A stretch of 50,741 nucleotides of DNA from Halobacillus campisalis (lineage in GTDB: Bacteria; Bacillota; Bacilli; Bacillales; Halobacillaceae): positions 1 through 50,741 of the forward strand of contig NZ_JAPVRC010000014.1 of assembly GCF_030345335.1 (NCBI RefSeq). The letters are read 5' to 3'. The notes under the pieces were generated by a model. That model was not told the DNA's origin. It did not search any database and saw only the letters and a list, made by a program, of their open reading frames with translations. Positions 11,416 through 19,035 of this stretch are shown piece after piece; positions within the stretch are counted from its first letter, which is position 1, and each line of letters begins with the position of its first letter. The position numbers and the translations under genes are program-made.

Positions 11416-12330
11416 TTACAGCCACAAGTTCCAGGCGGAAATGCCGTAGAAGGCAAGCACAATGGCGCTCACACCAATCATTTCTCCCCACTCTGAAGCA
11501 TCGGTCTGCACACTTTTTCGTGAAGAACGTTTGGGAGGCTGAGCCCTTTTCATCAACACTTGCCCAAGAGCTTCCTTCATTTCTGTGGCAGAATGGTATT
11601 TTCCTCTCCAGCATTCTGCGATGATTTTTTTATATTCGGACGGCAAAGGAGCCGATTTGAGTTTGTCCTGCAACGTTTTTTTAGGATCTTTTTGCGCATC
11701 GAACCGATTCGGGTAAACCGTCTCCATCATGATCATCGTAACAGCAAAAAGATCATACAAAGGGTCGGCGCGACGGGACCCATAGCCCCAGTATCCACGG
11801 TCATAAAATTCGGTATACTCTTTGATCGCGCGTCCGATCGCCGTGACTCCTCCTACATCAATCCATTGGACTTTGGAGTCGGCGACTAACAGATTATCCG
11901 TTTTCAAATCTCCAAATACGTAGCCGGAACGATGCAGATGCTCTAAATCACTTAATAGCTGCATCGCACATATCCCGACCCACTCTTTCTTTTTCCCTTT
12001 AAGAAATACAGAAAAAGGCTGACCTTCAATGAATTCCATCACATAAAAAGGATACGTCTCGTTGTTGACGATCCAATCGTCAACATCAACAAAAGAAGGC
12101 CCAAGCTTCACTCCCTGGACCTTACTGAATTTCTTAAGCATATTCACTTCAAGCATAAGCCTGGAGCTTTCGGTCCCTACTTTCAGTGCATATAACACTC
12201 CATTCTTTTGACACAGATAAACAACTCCGCACGCCCCTTCTCCCAATTTTCGAACGACGTGATAGACATGGTGGCCCCATTTTCCGCGGATTGTCGTTCC
12301 AGCAGCTAAATTAAAATCCGGTTTCTTCAT
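11416..12330 (-). CDS. yabT: Sporulation serine/threonine protein kinase YabT
   Basis: This is a Hanks-type kinase of about 304 aa. Visible elements are the glycine loop GEGACGVVY (about residues 31-39), the ATP lysine in YALKVG, the catalytic loop GDLKTDN, and DVG in place of DFG. A C-terminal membrane segment (about the last 20 residues) has almost nothing after it, so the kinase domain faces the cytoplasm. In B. subtilis YabT is a DNA-stimulated sporulation kinase that phosphorylates RecA. The gene overlaps yabS by 20 nt, and both probably use the SigF-like promoter at 13076-13105. An in-frame TTG start four codons upstream is possible. Confidence 0.88.
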   Translation of the reverse strand: MKKPDFNLAAGTTIRGKWGHHVYHVVRKLGEGACGVVYLCQKNGVLYALKVGTESSRLMLEVNMLKKFSKVQGVKLGPSFVDVDDWIVNNETYPFYVMEFIEGQPFSVFLKGKKKEWVGICAMQLLSDLEHLHRSGYVFGDLKTDNLLVADSKVQWIDVGGVTAIGRAIKEYTEFYDRGYWGYGSRRADPLYDLFAVTMIMMETVYPNRFDAQKDPKKTLQDKLKSAPLPSEYKKIIAECWRGKYHSATEMKEALGQVLMKRAQPPKRSSRKSVQTDASEWGEMIGVSAIVLAFYGISAWNLWL

Positions 12331-13048
12331 AAGGATCCACAACCCCCTGCTCGTCTCTCACTATCGCTTTCTTTGAAAACGCGTAGAGAGCTTCTTTCAA
12401 TGCTGGACCCGTCGGCGTGTAGCCCCCACTAGACAGCTTCTGGAAAATTCCATGCATTGCGCTCAATTCTGATGTCCATGCCACTTTTTGTGTAATTGTA
12501 TGTTTTGAATCCGGAAATGAATATACACTAAACTCATTAGACCCTGTGCGCGCATTTAAACTCAGTGATAAATCCGCCAGAGCCTCTTTAACTGTAGGAA
12601 GCTTATGGTGCATACTCGCGCTTGAATCAACGAGGACAAGCACTTCCAACTGACAAGTTTCTCCTAGATCATCAACGATCTCCACTACTTCTCCTCGTTG
12701 TTCAGGCGGGAGCTCTTCGATAGTTTTACGTTCTCCCAAAATGTGCTGAAGTTCTTGATTAATCACACCTTGAATCGTTTGATTCATAGCTTGCTTCGTC
12801 ACCATCTGAACCGTTTCTGATAGATTCTTCTGGTAGACAATCTGGCTGACGCCCCCTCCAGCATCGGCGATAGCCTCTACCTCCTGCAGTCCTTGTGGTT
12901 CCCCCCTCTGCTGATCATCGAGTACTCCGATCACATTGACAGTGACCCCCTGATTTCTAGCTAATGCCGCTACAGCTACAGGATCCTCTCCGTAGTTGGA
13001 GCAACCATCCGTCAATAATAAGATTTGTTTTAAACGACCTGCTTTCAT
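12311..13048 (-). CDS. yabS: VWA-domain protein YabS
   Basis: A 245-aa protein related to von Willebrand factor A proteins. LVDSSASM (about residues 143-150) is the MIDAS-type DxSxS metal site, with a later TPTGPALKEAL segment. The start at 13048 has GAGGAGGG 7 nt upstream. Its function is unknown; in this gene order it is always next to the kinase YabT, and the two overlap here. A SigF-type promoter directly upstream suggests forespore expression. The stop codon lies within the yabT start region, so translation is probably coupled. Confidence 0.85.
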   Translation of the reverse strand: MKAGRLKQILLLTDGCSNYGEDPVAVAALARNQGVTVNVIGVLDDQQRGEPQGLQEVEAIADAGGGVSQIVYQKNLSETVQMVTKQAMNQTIQGVINQELQHILGERKTIEELPPEQRGEVVEIVDDLGETCQLEVLVLVDSSASMHHKLPTVKEALADLSLSLNARTGSNEFSVYSFPDSKHTITQKVAWTSELSAMHGIFQKLSSGGYTPTGPALKEALYAFSKKAIVRDEQGVVDPYEETGF

Positions 13049-13075
13049 CGAATTTCCCTCCTCATTTCTTACGAC

Positions 13076-13105
13076 CATTTTCGCCGAAAATGAAAAGGAA
13101 TATAC
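13076..13105 (-). promoter_or_regulatory. SigF-type promoter of yabS-yabT
   Basis: On the minus strand GTATA (13101-13105), a 15-nt spacer and GGCGAAAATG (13076-13085) match the SigF consensus (GywTA, GgnrAnAnTw) at all but the last position. It sits between the spoIIE stop and the yabS start. The fin promoter at 27063 has the same architecture. Confidence 0.7.
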
Positions 13106-13106
13106 C

Positions 13107-15554
13107 TTACGCGAGGTTTTGTTTTTTTAGAAACGGAATGGCTGACCATTCGGGCATATAATGATCGATGCGAGCCACGAGTACGGTCATGTCATCATGA
13201 ATATCACCTGATTTTGTACGGATGACTTCATCCAATAATATATCTGCCATTAATTGTGGATCGTCCACATTAATTTCGCGGATTTTTCTCTTAATCCACA
13301 TTTCCACGTTTTCTACGTGTTTTGGCCCTTCGAGTATCCCGTCACTGACCATTATTAAGAGATCTCCGGCTTTAAGCTGCTCGCTCGTTGTATCAACATC
13401 TACATCCTCGATGATGCCCATAGGTAAATTACTCGATTCCACTGAATATATTTGATCTCCCCGTTTGATGAAGCTTGGGGTGCTTCCTATTTTTATAAAC
13501 TTAGACGTGGCAAAGTGAAGATCTATGATAGCCAAGTCTAACGTTGAAAAAATTTCATCGTTGCTCCGTAACGCCAGAATCGAGTTAATCGATTGAATCG
13601 CTACGGATTCCTGGATGCCCGATTGCAGAATCTGCTTCAATAATCGCAGAGTCTCTACACTTTCCTCATGAGCACGTTCCCCGTTGCCCATTCCATCACT
13701 GATCGCAAGGGCATATTTCCCCCGACCCAGTTCCATCATCGAGTAACTGTCACCTGAAATAAATCCTCCTCCTTTGGCAGCATGAGCTACCCCTGATTCA
13801 ATCGTGTAATGTTTGGCCGAACCAAATGTCATGAGACAGCGTCCATTCGGATAAGGTGAGATATCCTCCATCGTCACGACAATCGTTTCTTGTAAAATAT
13901 CAGATAATAGCGGTGCTATTAATTTTTCTCCTTCCCCTCTATATTGATCAATCTCGATTACTACTTCCAAATCGATATTCCCCGTATCAAGCGTATATAT
14001 TTCAAGCTTGGCCACGTTTATACCAAGCCTCTCTAACGCCTCATGAATGATTCTTTCTTTTTGTTCGTGGTGCTCCCGTTCCTTTACAATCTCCTTTGCA
14101 AAATTATTCATGACTTCAGAAACACCATGGAGCTGCTGTGCGACGAAGCGACGACTCTCCTGGACTTGCTGCTTCAGCTGTTTATTCGCATGATAGAATG
14201 AAAGTTCCTGCTTCATCGTATCCACCACTTTTTGGGATTTTACGCAGTACTGATCCAGGCTATTACGCATAACTCTCCCTACATCCCCCTTTTGATCGAT
14301 GTCTTCCATCAAATCTGTCATTAAATTATGCGTTTCATCAAACTGGTTAATCCAGCACTTCTCCTTTCTAAAACAAGCCTGGCACGTCTTTTCGGTGACA
14401 TGGCTTAAAAAATAATCCACCTCCTGCGTATTATCTTCCTCCTGTTTGCTCAAACCATTATGATGGAAACTCTTAGCCAGCGCTTCGAACACATCTGAAA
14501 ATTTCCCTACACGCACCGCCGTAACGTCTCTAACCTTTTGTAAATACTTCTGCTGCTCCTGACCATGTTCATCCGTCCCAGGCACGAAGCGCGACAGCCT
14601 CTTCACCCAGCGATCCGGCGTCAAAAAGAACAGAATGATAGCAAAAAGAGATGCCGTCAATGATGCCGACATACTCCCTCCTGTGTACACCCCCATTAGA
14701 ATGGTACTTACAAAAAGTCCAGCGCTCACCCCAAGTTTATTGCCCTCTCTTAATAATCCTCCCAGTAAGCCGGAAAAGGCCAGCAAACTCATCTGATAAA
14801 GGTGTTCAACTTGGGACAAGCTTAAAACGAGGCCGGTGACCACCCCCACCGTCGACCCGATGGCCGCTCCAGCAATATAGGCAAGTAAGACGACGAGGTA
14901 ACGGGCAAAAACATCGACCATAGCCACCCCTTGAAATTCAAAACCGATCATCCCCGTCAAAACGGAGGCCAACAATATGATGAAACAAACGATTTCTTCA
15001 TTTTTTAATGTAGGATGATAACGTTGTGGTGATAAAAGCGGTAAACTTTGCATAAATATGAGAACAAGGATAAAGGTGAGGATCCCCTCGGCTGCGAGCA
15101 GAAAGATCTCGTATAACTGCCAGCGATCTAAAAAAGCCAGACTCAAGGTTCTCGGAATCATACTCGCGACAGCCGCCATGACCGGCAGCCATTTCTGAGG
15201 CTGATTCAACCGATTCAATAATCCACTTAATAGGAGAATTGAAACGGCGGCCCCCGCGATAAACCCAGCGTGCCCATAGCTATATGTGGATGCCCCTACA
15301 GCCATCATCACCGTAGCCGGAATCATCAGTGGACGTTTGAACCACCAGATCACAGCCAGGAACGCAACACCAAACGGGGCCATAGATGATAAAATCACAG
15401 CTCGTCCAAGTAATAAACTAAGAGCCATATGAAAGACACCTTTATTCGCTAAAAACGTAAACGCGTTTAAAGCCATTCTCTCTATCCCCCGATTAAACGA
15501 AATTTCTCTCCACATAGCCTGTCTACTTGCTCGCTTCATTACAGTCCCCAACAT
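13107..15554 (-). CDS. spoIIE: Stage II sporulation protein E (PP2C-type phosphatase)
   Basis: SpoIIE dephosphorylates SpoIIAA-P to release SigF in the forespore and helps place the polar septum. The protein of about 815 aa has an N-terminal region with roughly ten membrane segments (to about residue 320), a central FtsZ-interacting and oligomerisation region, and a C-terminal PP2C domain with metal-binding motifs AISDGMGNG (about 612), MVSDGILEG (about 740) and DDMTVLVARI. Starts at 15566 (GTG), 15563 and 15554 are all in frame after AAAGGAG; 15554 has 11-nt spacing, the others 2 nt or less, so the exact start is uncertain. It is divergent from the tRNA genes. Confidence 0.95.
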   Translation of the reverse strand: MLGTVMKRASRQAMWREISFNRGIERMALNAFTFLANKGVFHMALSLLLGRAVILSSMAPFGVAFLAVIWWFKRPLMIPATVMMAVGASTYSYGHAGFIAGAAVSILLLSGLLNRLNQPQKWLPVMAAVASMIPRTLSLAFLDRWQLYEIFLLAAEGILTFILVLIFMQSLPLLSPQRYHPTLKNEEIVCFIILLASVLTGMIGFEFQGVAMVDVFARYLVVLLAYIAGAAIGSTVGVVTGLVLSLSQVEHLYQMSLLAFSGLLGGLLREGNKLGVSAGLFVSTILMGVYTGGSMSASLTASLFAIILFFLTPDRWVKRLSRFVPGTDEHGQEQQKYLQKVRDVTAVRVGKFSDVFEALAKSFHHNGLSKQEEDNTQEVDYFLSHVTEKTCQACFRKEKCWINQFDETHNLMTDLMEDIDQKGDVGRVMRNSLDQYCVKSQKVVDTMKQELSFYHANKQLKQQVQESRRFVAQQLHGVSEVMNNFAKEIVKEREHHEQKERIIHEALERLGINVAKLEIYTLDTGNIDLEVVIEIDQYRGEGEKLIAPLLSDILQETIVVTMEDISPYPNGRCLMTFGSAKHYTIESGVAHAAKGGGFISGDSYSMMELGRGKYALAISDGMGNGERAHEESVETLRLLKQILQSGIQESVAIQSINSILALRSNDEIFSTLDLAIIDLHFATSKFIKIGSTPSFIKRGDQIYSVESSNLPMGIIEDVDVDTTSEQLKAGDLLIMVSDGILEGPKHVENVEMWIKRKIREINVDDPQLMADILLDEVIRTKSGDIHDDMTVLVARIDHYMPEWSAIPFLKKQNLA

Positions 15555-15584
15555 AATCTTCATCACTCCTTTATTAGTAAACTC

Positions 15585-15617
15585 ATTAAACCATACGAAA
15601 GCGAATCATTTTGTCAA
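15585..15617 (-). promoter_or_regulatory. Candidate Spo0A-activated SigA promoter of spoIIE
   Basis: On the minus strand TTGACA (15612-15617) is separated by 21 nt from TTTAAT (15585-15590). A 21-nt spacer is the known peculiarity of the Spo0A-dependent spoIIE promoter in B. subtilis. The plus strand over the -35 reads TTGTCAAA (15611-15618), one mismatch from the 0A box TTGTCGAA. A TATGGT with 16-nt spacing is an alternative -10. Confidence 0.6.
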
Positions 15618-15770
15618 AACAACAGAAGAAGAACAACAAAAACTTCGATCAATTTCCTACATTGTGAGTCATATTCTACAAATTCACCCCCACCCACTAC
15701 GTCACTCAACCAAAATATCCAAAAATACCCTATCGAAATTAACAGAGTAAACACATAATATTTTTTATTG

Positions 15771-15799
15771 TTGACATGTTTTTTTTCATAGTGTACTAT
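15771..15799 (+). promoter_or_regulatory. SigA promoter of the tRNA operon
   Basis: TTGACA (15771-15776), a 17-nt spacer and TACTAT (15794-15799) lie about 30 nt before tRNA-Met, divergent from spoIIE. Confidence 0.85.
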
Positions 15800-15828
15800 A
15801 AATCTTGTGCCTAAAAGGCAAACCACAT

Positions 15829-15902
15829 GGCGGTGTAGCTCAGCTGGCTAGAGCGTACGGTTCATACCCGTGAGGTCGGGGGTTCGATCCCCTCCGCCGC
15901 TA
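15829..15902 (+). tRNA. tRNA-Met (CAT)
   Basis: A full cloverleaf of 74 nt with anticodon CAT in the loop TTCATAC, T-arm GGTTCGATCC, and an acceptor stem GGCGGTG/CGCCGCT ending with discriminator A. No CCA is encoded. The sequence closely resembles the B. subtilis elongator tRNA-Met at this locus. A G-U pair closes the acceptor stem. Confidence 0.95.
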
Positions 15903-15904
15903 CT

Positions 15905-15955
15905 AACAAGTGCTGAAGGGGCTTGCTCAGATACGAAACGTACAAGGCAGGCGCT
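15905..15955 (+). repeat. Hairpin-forming repeat in the tRNA spacer, copy 1
   Basis: It begins three bases after tRNA-Met and shares AACAAGTGCTGA and a CAGAT-CGAAACG core with copy 2 at 16029. Three nested stems can be drawn: AGTGC/GCGCT (909-913 with 951-955, offset 15000), CTTG/CAAG (922-925 with 943-946) and TACG/CGTA (932-935 with 939-942) around an AAA loop. It is transcribed with the tRNAs if the promoter at 15771 is used. I do not recognise it as a known RNA family. Confidence 0.6.
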
Positions 15956-16028
15956 GCAATGTTCCCGAACTTTGGAACATGGAAGTGACTGACTTATATC
16001 GCGAGTATCTAGCCCCTGATGCCGGATA

Positions 16029-16078
16029 AACAAGTGCTGAATGGCTTTGACAGATGCGAAACGCATAAGACAAGCATT
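16029..16078 (+). repeat. Hairpin-forming repeat in the tRNA spacer, copy 2
   Basis: This imperfect copy of the element at 15905 ends 13 nt before tRNA-Glu. Its inner hairpin is ATGCG-AAA-CGCAT (16054-16066). Relative to copy 1 an A-T pair has become G-C, so both sides changed together. The outer pair AGTGC/GCATT also keeps pairing through G-U. Between the copies are a perfect hairpin ATGTTCC/GGAACAT (15959-15980) and a segment (16005-16017) complementary to copy 1. Confidence 0.6.
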
Positions 16079-16091
16079 AAATTACATACTA

Positions 16092-16163
16092 GGCCCGTTG
16101 GTCAAGTGGTTAAGACACCGCCCTTTCACGGCGGTATCACGGGTTCGAATCCCGTACGGGTCA
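16092..16163 (+). tRNA. tRNA-Glu (TTC)
   Basis: A 72-nt cloverleaf with anticodon TTC in the loop CTTTCAC, T-arm GGGTTCGAATCCC, acceptor stem GGCCCGT/ACGGGTC and discriminator A; no encoded CCA. It is the second tRNA of the Met-Glu pair that B. subtilis also has between yabR and spoIIE. Confidence 0.95.
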
Positions 16164-16170
16164 CTCACAA

Positions 16171-16227
16171 AAAAACAGGGCGGTTCTAAAAGTCTAAAAA
16201 TGACTTTTGGAACCGCCCTGTTTTTTT
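16171..16227 (+). terminator. Terminator of the tRNA operon
   Basis: Arms ACAGGGCGGTTC/GAACCGCCCTGT (16175-16186 with 16210-16221) pair perfectly, with an inner AAAAGTC/GACTTTT hairpin and a run of T on the plus strand. The A run on the other side could make it bidirectional. Confidence 0.92.
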
Positions 16228-16314
16228 GTATGTATTTCTTTGTTAAATCCCTGAGTTTTATATATGTTCCCTTGTCAAAAAGATTGGTTTTGTTATTTTT
16301 GCTTAGAGAAATGA

Positions 16315-16429
16315 GGTCTTAGAAATGGATTACTTTCCGTGGGGATGACGGCTAGCCTCCTCGAGCTAAAGCTCTCCGGTGTCTTGCCTGTCTATCCATT
16401 CCCGCAGGAGTCTCACCATTTCTAAGACC
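16315..16429 (+). repeat. Intergenic inverted-arm repeat, copy R1
   Basis: A perfect 14-bp terminal inverted repeat (16315-16328 with 16416-16429, GGTCTTAGAAATGG) encloses about 87 bp with the core strings CTTTCCGTGGGG and CCCGCAGGAGTCTC shared with R3 and R4. No coding capacity. Orientation is assigned by the CTTTCCGTGGG end first. Confidence 0.75.
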
Positions 16430-16563
16430 CTATTACCATGATGTGAAGAACAAAACCCATATTCTCTATTTTTAAGAGAGAATTAATCACCATATTAAAA
16501 TTACAAACTCAATACGTCAATAATGTGAGAGTTTTAAATCATTCGTTCATTAATTATAATTGG
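16430..16563. other. Non-coding spacer between R1 and R2
   Basis: A+T-rich sequence without a usable reading frame; only a short hairpin ATTCTCT/AGAGAAT region near 16460-16485 stands out. Confidence 0.5.
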
Positions 16564-16733
16564 GTAGTTTTAGGAATAGGCAAGACTCCTAGCGTAGAAA
16601 GCGAAAGCCCTTTGTTCACCTGGGTAGGAACTGGACTGAGCGGGAGAAGGGGCTAGGCGAGATCCCGGAGGGCGTAGCCCGAGGGAGCTTGCCAGGTCCC
16701 CCGCAGGAAAGTGAGTTGTCTCCCAACCATCAC
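16564..16733 (-). repeat. Intergenic repeat, copy R2 (degenerate)
   Basis: Read on the minus strand it has TTTCCTGCGGG, a GCTACGCCCTCCGGGATCTC segment and CTAGGAGTCTTGCC, the same ordered motifs as R1, R3 and R4 but longer and less well preserved; clear terminal arms are not visible. It is inverted relative to R1 and lies just past the UPF0060 gene, possibly acting as its transcript end. Confidence 0.55.
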
Positions 16734-16757
16734 AAAGTTTTATAACGTAACGAACCC

Positions 16758-17081
16758 CTACCCTCTTGGACCCCAAAGCATGACAGAAACGCCCACCAGA
16801 CATATCCCAGCCCCAAGCCAGTCATAAAAATCAGGCGTTTCCCTATCTATACCCCACCCCCAAACCACAGACATTATAATAAAAACGCCACCATAAGCAG
16901 CATACACCCGTCCGAACGTAGGAAAGGCTTGAAATGTCGCAATGATTCCATATGCAGTTAACAGGAGAGCACCTGACACACCTAAATAAAAAGGCTTTCC
17001 ATCTCGCAGCCACAGCCAAATGAGATAGCCTCCTCCAATTTCAGCTAATCCAGCTAATAAAAACAAAAAAATAGACGACAT
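16758..17081 (-). CDS. UPF0060 family small membrane protein
   Basis: The 107-aa protein has four predicted membrane helices, with conserved features of the UPF0060/YnfA family: an early Glu in [22 protein letters not shown] in helix 3, and [11 protein letters not shown] in helix 4. The family resembles small multidrug transporters in fold, but its substrate is not established. The start has AGGAGG 6 nt upstream. It is not part of this region in B. subtilis, where yabR is followed by the tRNAs, so it is either an insertion here or lost there. It sits between the yabR terminator and repeat R2. Confidence 0.88.
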   Translation of the reverse strand: MSSIFLFLLAGLAEIGGGYLIWLWLRDGKPFYLGVSGALLLTAYGIIATFQAFPTFGRVYAAYGGVFIIMSVVWGWGIDRETPDFYDWLGAGICLVGVSVMLWGPRG

Positions 17082-17101
17082 GCTCAGCCTCCTGTCCTTA
17101 T

Positions 17102-17134
17102 AAAAAAAACAGACCTGCTATTTAAGCAGGTCTG
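17102..17134 (-). terminator. Terminator of yabR
   Basis: A perfect 9-bp stem CAGACCTGC/GCAGGTCTG (17110-17118 with 17126-17134) is followed by eight T on the minus strand. Confidence 0.92.
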
Positions 17135-17180
17135 CTTCTATATAAACGCGCATCTTTTACTCATTGTCCTAGACAGCAAG

Positions 17181-17573
17181 CTATCCTCTTTTAGCACCTC
17201 GACCTCCACGTTTGGTCTCAGTCTGCTTTTTCAGTGATGCAAGGCGGTCTTCGCTGTCCTTAAGAAAGTTGTTCATCTTCTGTTCGAATGACTCAACAGG
17301 TTTACGAGGTTTCTTAGGCGCAGTACGACGACCATAATTTTCTTTTGCTTTTTTGATGGACAAACCAATCTTTCCATCATCTCCAACATTAATGACTTTT
17401 ACCTCTACCTCGTCGCCTTGGCTTAGGTGTTCATTAATATCTTTGACATAGTTGTCGGCAACTTCACTAATGTGAACGAGACCTGTCTTGCCGTCCGGGA
17501 GCTCAACAAATGCTCCGAAATTAGTGATACCAGTTACCTTACCCTGTAGCTTGCTGCCTACTTCAATTGACAT
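17181..17573 (-). CDS. yabR: S1 RNA-binding domain protein YabR
   Basis: A 130-aa protein with a single N-terminal S1 domain (residues 3-75; GSKLQGKVTGITNFGAFVEL, then GLVHISEVADNYVKDI) and a basic tail ending KRGGRGAKRG. Such proteins bind RNA; the role of YabR is not settled, although general stress protein 13 (YugI) is a close relative. It ends the yabN-to-yabR cluster and has its own terminator. AAGGAGG precedes the start at somewhat long spacing (about 12 nt). Confidence 0.9.
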   Translation of the reverse strand: MSIEVGSKLQGKVTGITNFGAFVELPDGKTGLVHISEVADNYVKDINEHLSQGDEVEVKVINVGDDGKIGLSIKKAKENYGRRTAPKKPRKPVESFEQKMNNFLKDSEDRLASLKKQTETKRGGRGAKRG

Positions 17574-17647
17574 AAAAAAAATGCTCCTCCTTAGAATTCG
17601 ATAAAAATATCCTTCTTACCTATTATATATATGCTTTGAAAAGGGTG

Positions 17648-18025
17648 TCAATACGAAGGGTCCTCATTTGGCATTTTAAATATGATTTCTCCATCTTTTG
17701 AGAAGAAATAATTCGATCGCGCAATCTGCAGAACATAATCTTCATTATTGAGCAGCTCAATCTCCTCTTTCAAGTTCTTTTCTTCTTTAACTAGTGTATC
17801 CATCTCTGTCTGCAATTGTTTGTACTCTTCGACTTTTTCTGCATGTAAAGAGCGCTGTTGAAAATGGTACACGGCCATTGAACCTGCAACAATTGCAATT
17901 AAAAGGCAAAATAGCATAATCCGACGTACCAAACGTTTCTTTTTCTTCGCATGACGTTCCATGTGTGCATCGTAATTTTTCATGTATGTAGAATCCATGC
18001 GAGTTACCGATGATTTGTCTGCCAT
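17648..18025 (-). CDS. divIC: Cell-division protein DivIC (FtsB-like)
   Basis: DivIC is a bitopic membrane protein of the divisome that forms a complex with FtsL and DivIB at the septum. The 125-aa protein has a basic cytoplasmic N-terminus (KKKKRLVRR near residue 27), one membrane segment (about 36-54) and an extracellular leucine-zipper coiled coil (about 60-100). The ribosome site AAAGGGGG is 9-10 nt from the ATG. It follows yabQ in the same direction, so sporulation and vegetative promoters may both feed it. Confidence 0.93.
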   Translation of the reverse strand: MADKSSVTRMDSTYMKNYDAHMERHAKKKKRLVRRIMLFCLLIAIVAGSMAVYHFQQRSLHAEKVEEYKQLQTEMDTLVKEEKNLKEEIELLNNEDYVLQIARSNYFFSKDGEIIFKMPNEDPSY

Positions 18026-18082
18026 TGGCGTTAGGCCCCCTTTTTAATCGTTTGCAGCTCAGGCAAATCTTATTCCTATGCA

Positions 18083-18673
18083 CTATTCTTTTTTGCTGCC
18101 TGTCCAATTCTTGATTATATTCTTTATTGTAACGTAAAATCCTCCTATTTTGTGTAAGAATTTTTTCGTATTTATCGGTAATAGCTTCCAAACGATACGA
18201 AAAATGAACAAAAAAGGAGAGAAAGCAACAATAAACACTATATAAATACCCTTATAAAGAACTCGATAAACTAAAAAAAGAACATTTTTCGATAAAACCA
18301 CCACTGCCATTAGAGGCCAAACGACAAGCACATTAAATAGGCGCTTCATAAAGCGTAAAATACGGAGGATGACGCGGATCCAAAACTCCAGCCATCTATG
18401 GTATAGCTCTTGCAGCAGAGCACGATAAGCCGCATATCCACAAAGCAGGGCGACAGCTATATAAACTCTCATTTCCCCGTAATTGACCTTATATAATATA
18501 TAAAAAAGAAAAGCAGCCTGAGTGATCCAAAAGGCAGACTGCCAGACAAACTCAAGCCAGCTTTTTTTGTTGCGTTTATAAAACAGACGCTCGAATGTAT
18601 CTGCGGCCATTCCTATATATATTCCACCCGCTATCATCGAAATCATGGTCATAAATTGAGTCGTCAGGGTCAT
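18083..18673 (-). CDS. yabQ: Spore cortex protein YabQ
   Basis: YabQ is a mother-cell membrane protein needed for spore cortex formation in B. subtilis. The 196-aa protein has at least four hydrophobic segments (about residues 5-22, 42-62, 68-83, 110-150) and a basic C-terminus. Its ATG overlaps the yabP stop by 4 nt (ATGA), so the two are translationally coupled; in B. subtilis the pair is under SigE. Confidence 0.88.
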   Translation of the reverse strand: MTLTTQFMTMISMIAGGIYIGMAADTFERLFYKRNKKSWLEFVWQSAFWITQAAFLFYILYKVNYGEMRVYIAVALLCGYAAYRALLQELYHRWLEFWIRVILRILRFMKRLFNVLVVWPLMAVVVLSKNVLFLVYRVLYKGIYIVFIVAFSPFLFIFRIVWKLLPINTKKFLHKIGGFYVTIKNIIKNWTGSKKE

Positions 18674-18984
18674 TTGAACAGCTTGCTAAACAACCCTTTA
18701 GCCTTCTCCCCGTGGTTTTCGTCCAAATACGTCATCTCAAACACACGGCCTTTGATTGACACTTCACCGTCGTCCACATTTAAATTTTTCATTTGCAGAT
18801 TTTCGCCGCGGATGACTAGATACCCCATACTCGTCTGCAGTAGAAATTCCTCACTATCGAAGCTGTCCACTTCTTTTACTCCTGTAATTTCCAGAGTTTT
18901 TCGATTTAATATTCTCATATTATGTTCAGGTTGGTTATTCTGACTTTGACTGCGGCCATTTATATTCTTATCGAAACTATCCAT
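18670..18984 (-). CDS. yabP: Sporulation protein YabP
   Basis: YabP (104 aa) belongs to the YabP/YqfC family, required for cortex formation with YabQ. The conserved domain runs from about residue 24 (NRKTLEITGVKEVDSFDSEE) to the end. The ATG at 18984 is 8 nt from AAGGAGG, whereas an in-frame GTG two codons upstream is only 2 nt away. A weak SigE-like element lies upstream (AATAGA at 19031 and AAGCTATG at 19009 on the plus strand, 14-nt spacing), but the match is poor. Confidence 0.9.
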   Translation of the reverse strand: MDSFDKNINGRSQSQNNQPEHNMRILNRKTLEITGVKEVDSFDSEEFLLQTSMGYLVIRGENLQMKNLNVDDGEVSIKGRVFEMTYLDENHGEKAKGLFSKLFK

Positions 18985-19035
18985 TTTCACAGCCTCCTTC
19001 TCTAGTACAAGCTATGAAAAAAGAAGCCCGAATAG

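Noticed and set aside
15614-15826. A 70-codon minus-strand frame upstream of spoIIE
   Set aside because: It overlaps both the spoIIE and tRNA promoters and lacks a ribosome site.
15905-16078. Assignment of the tRNA-spacer element to the Bacillaceae-1 RNA motif
   Set aside because: That motif is recalled as having RUCCU terminal loops; the loops here are AAA within CGAAACG, so the name was not used.
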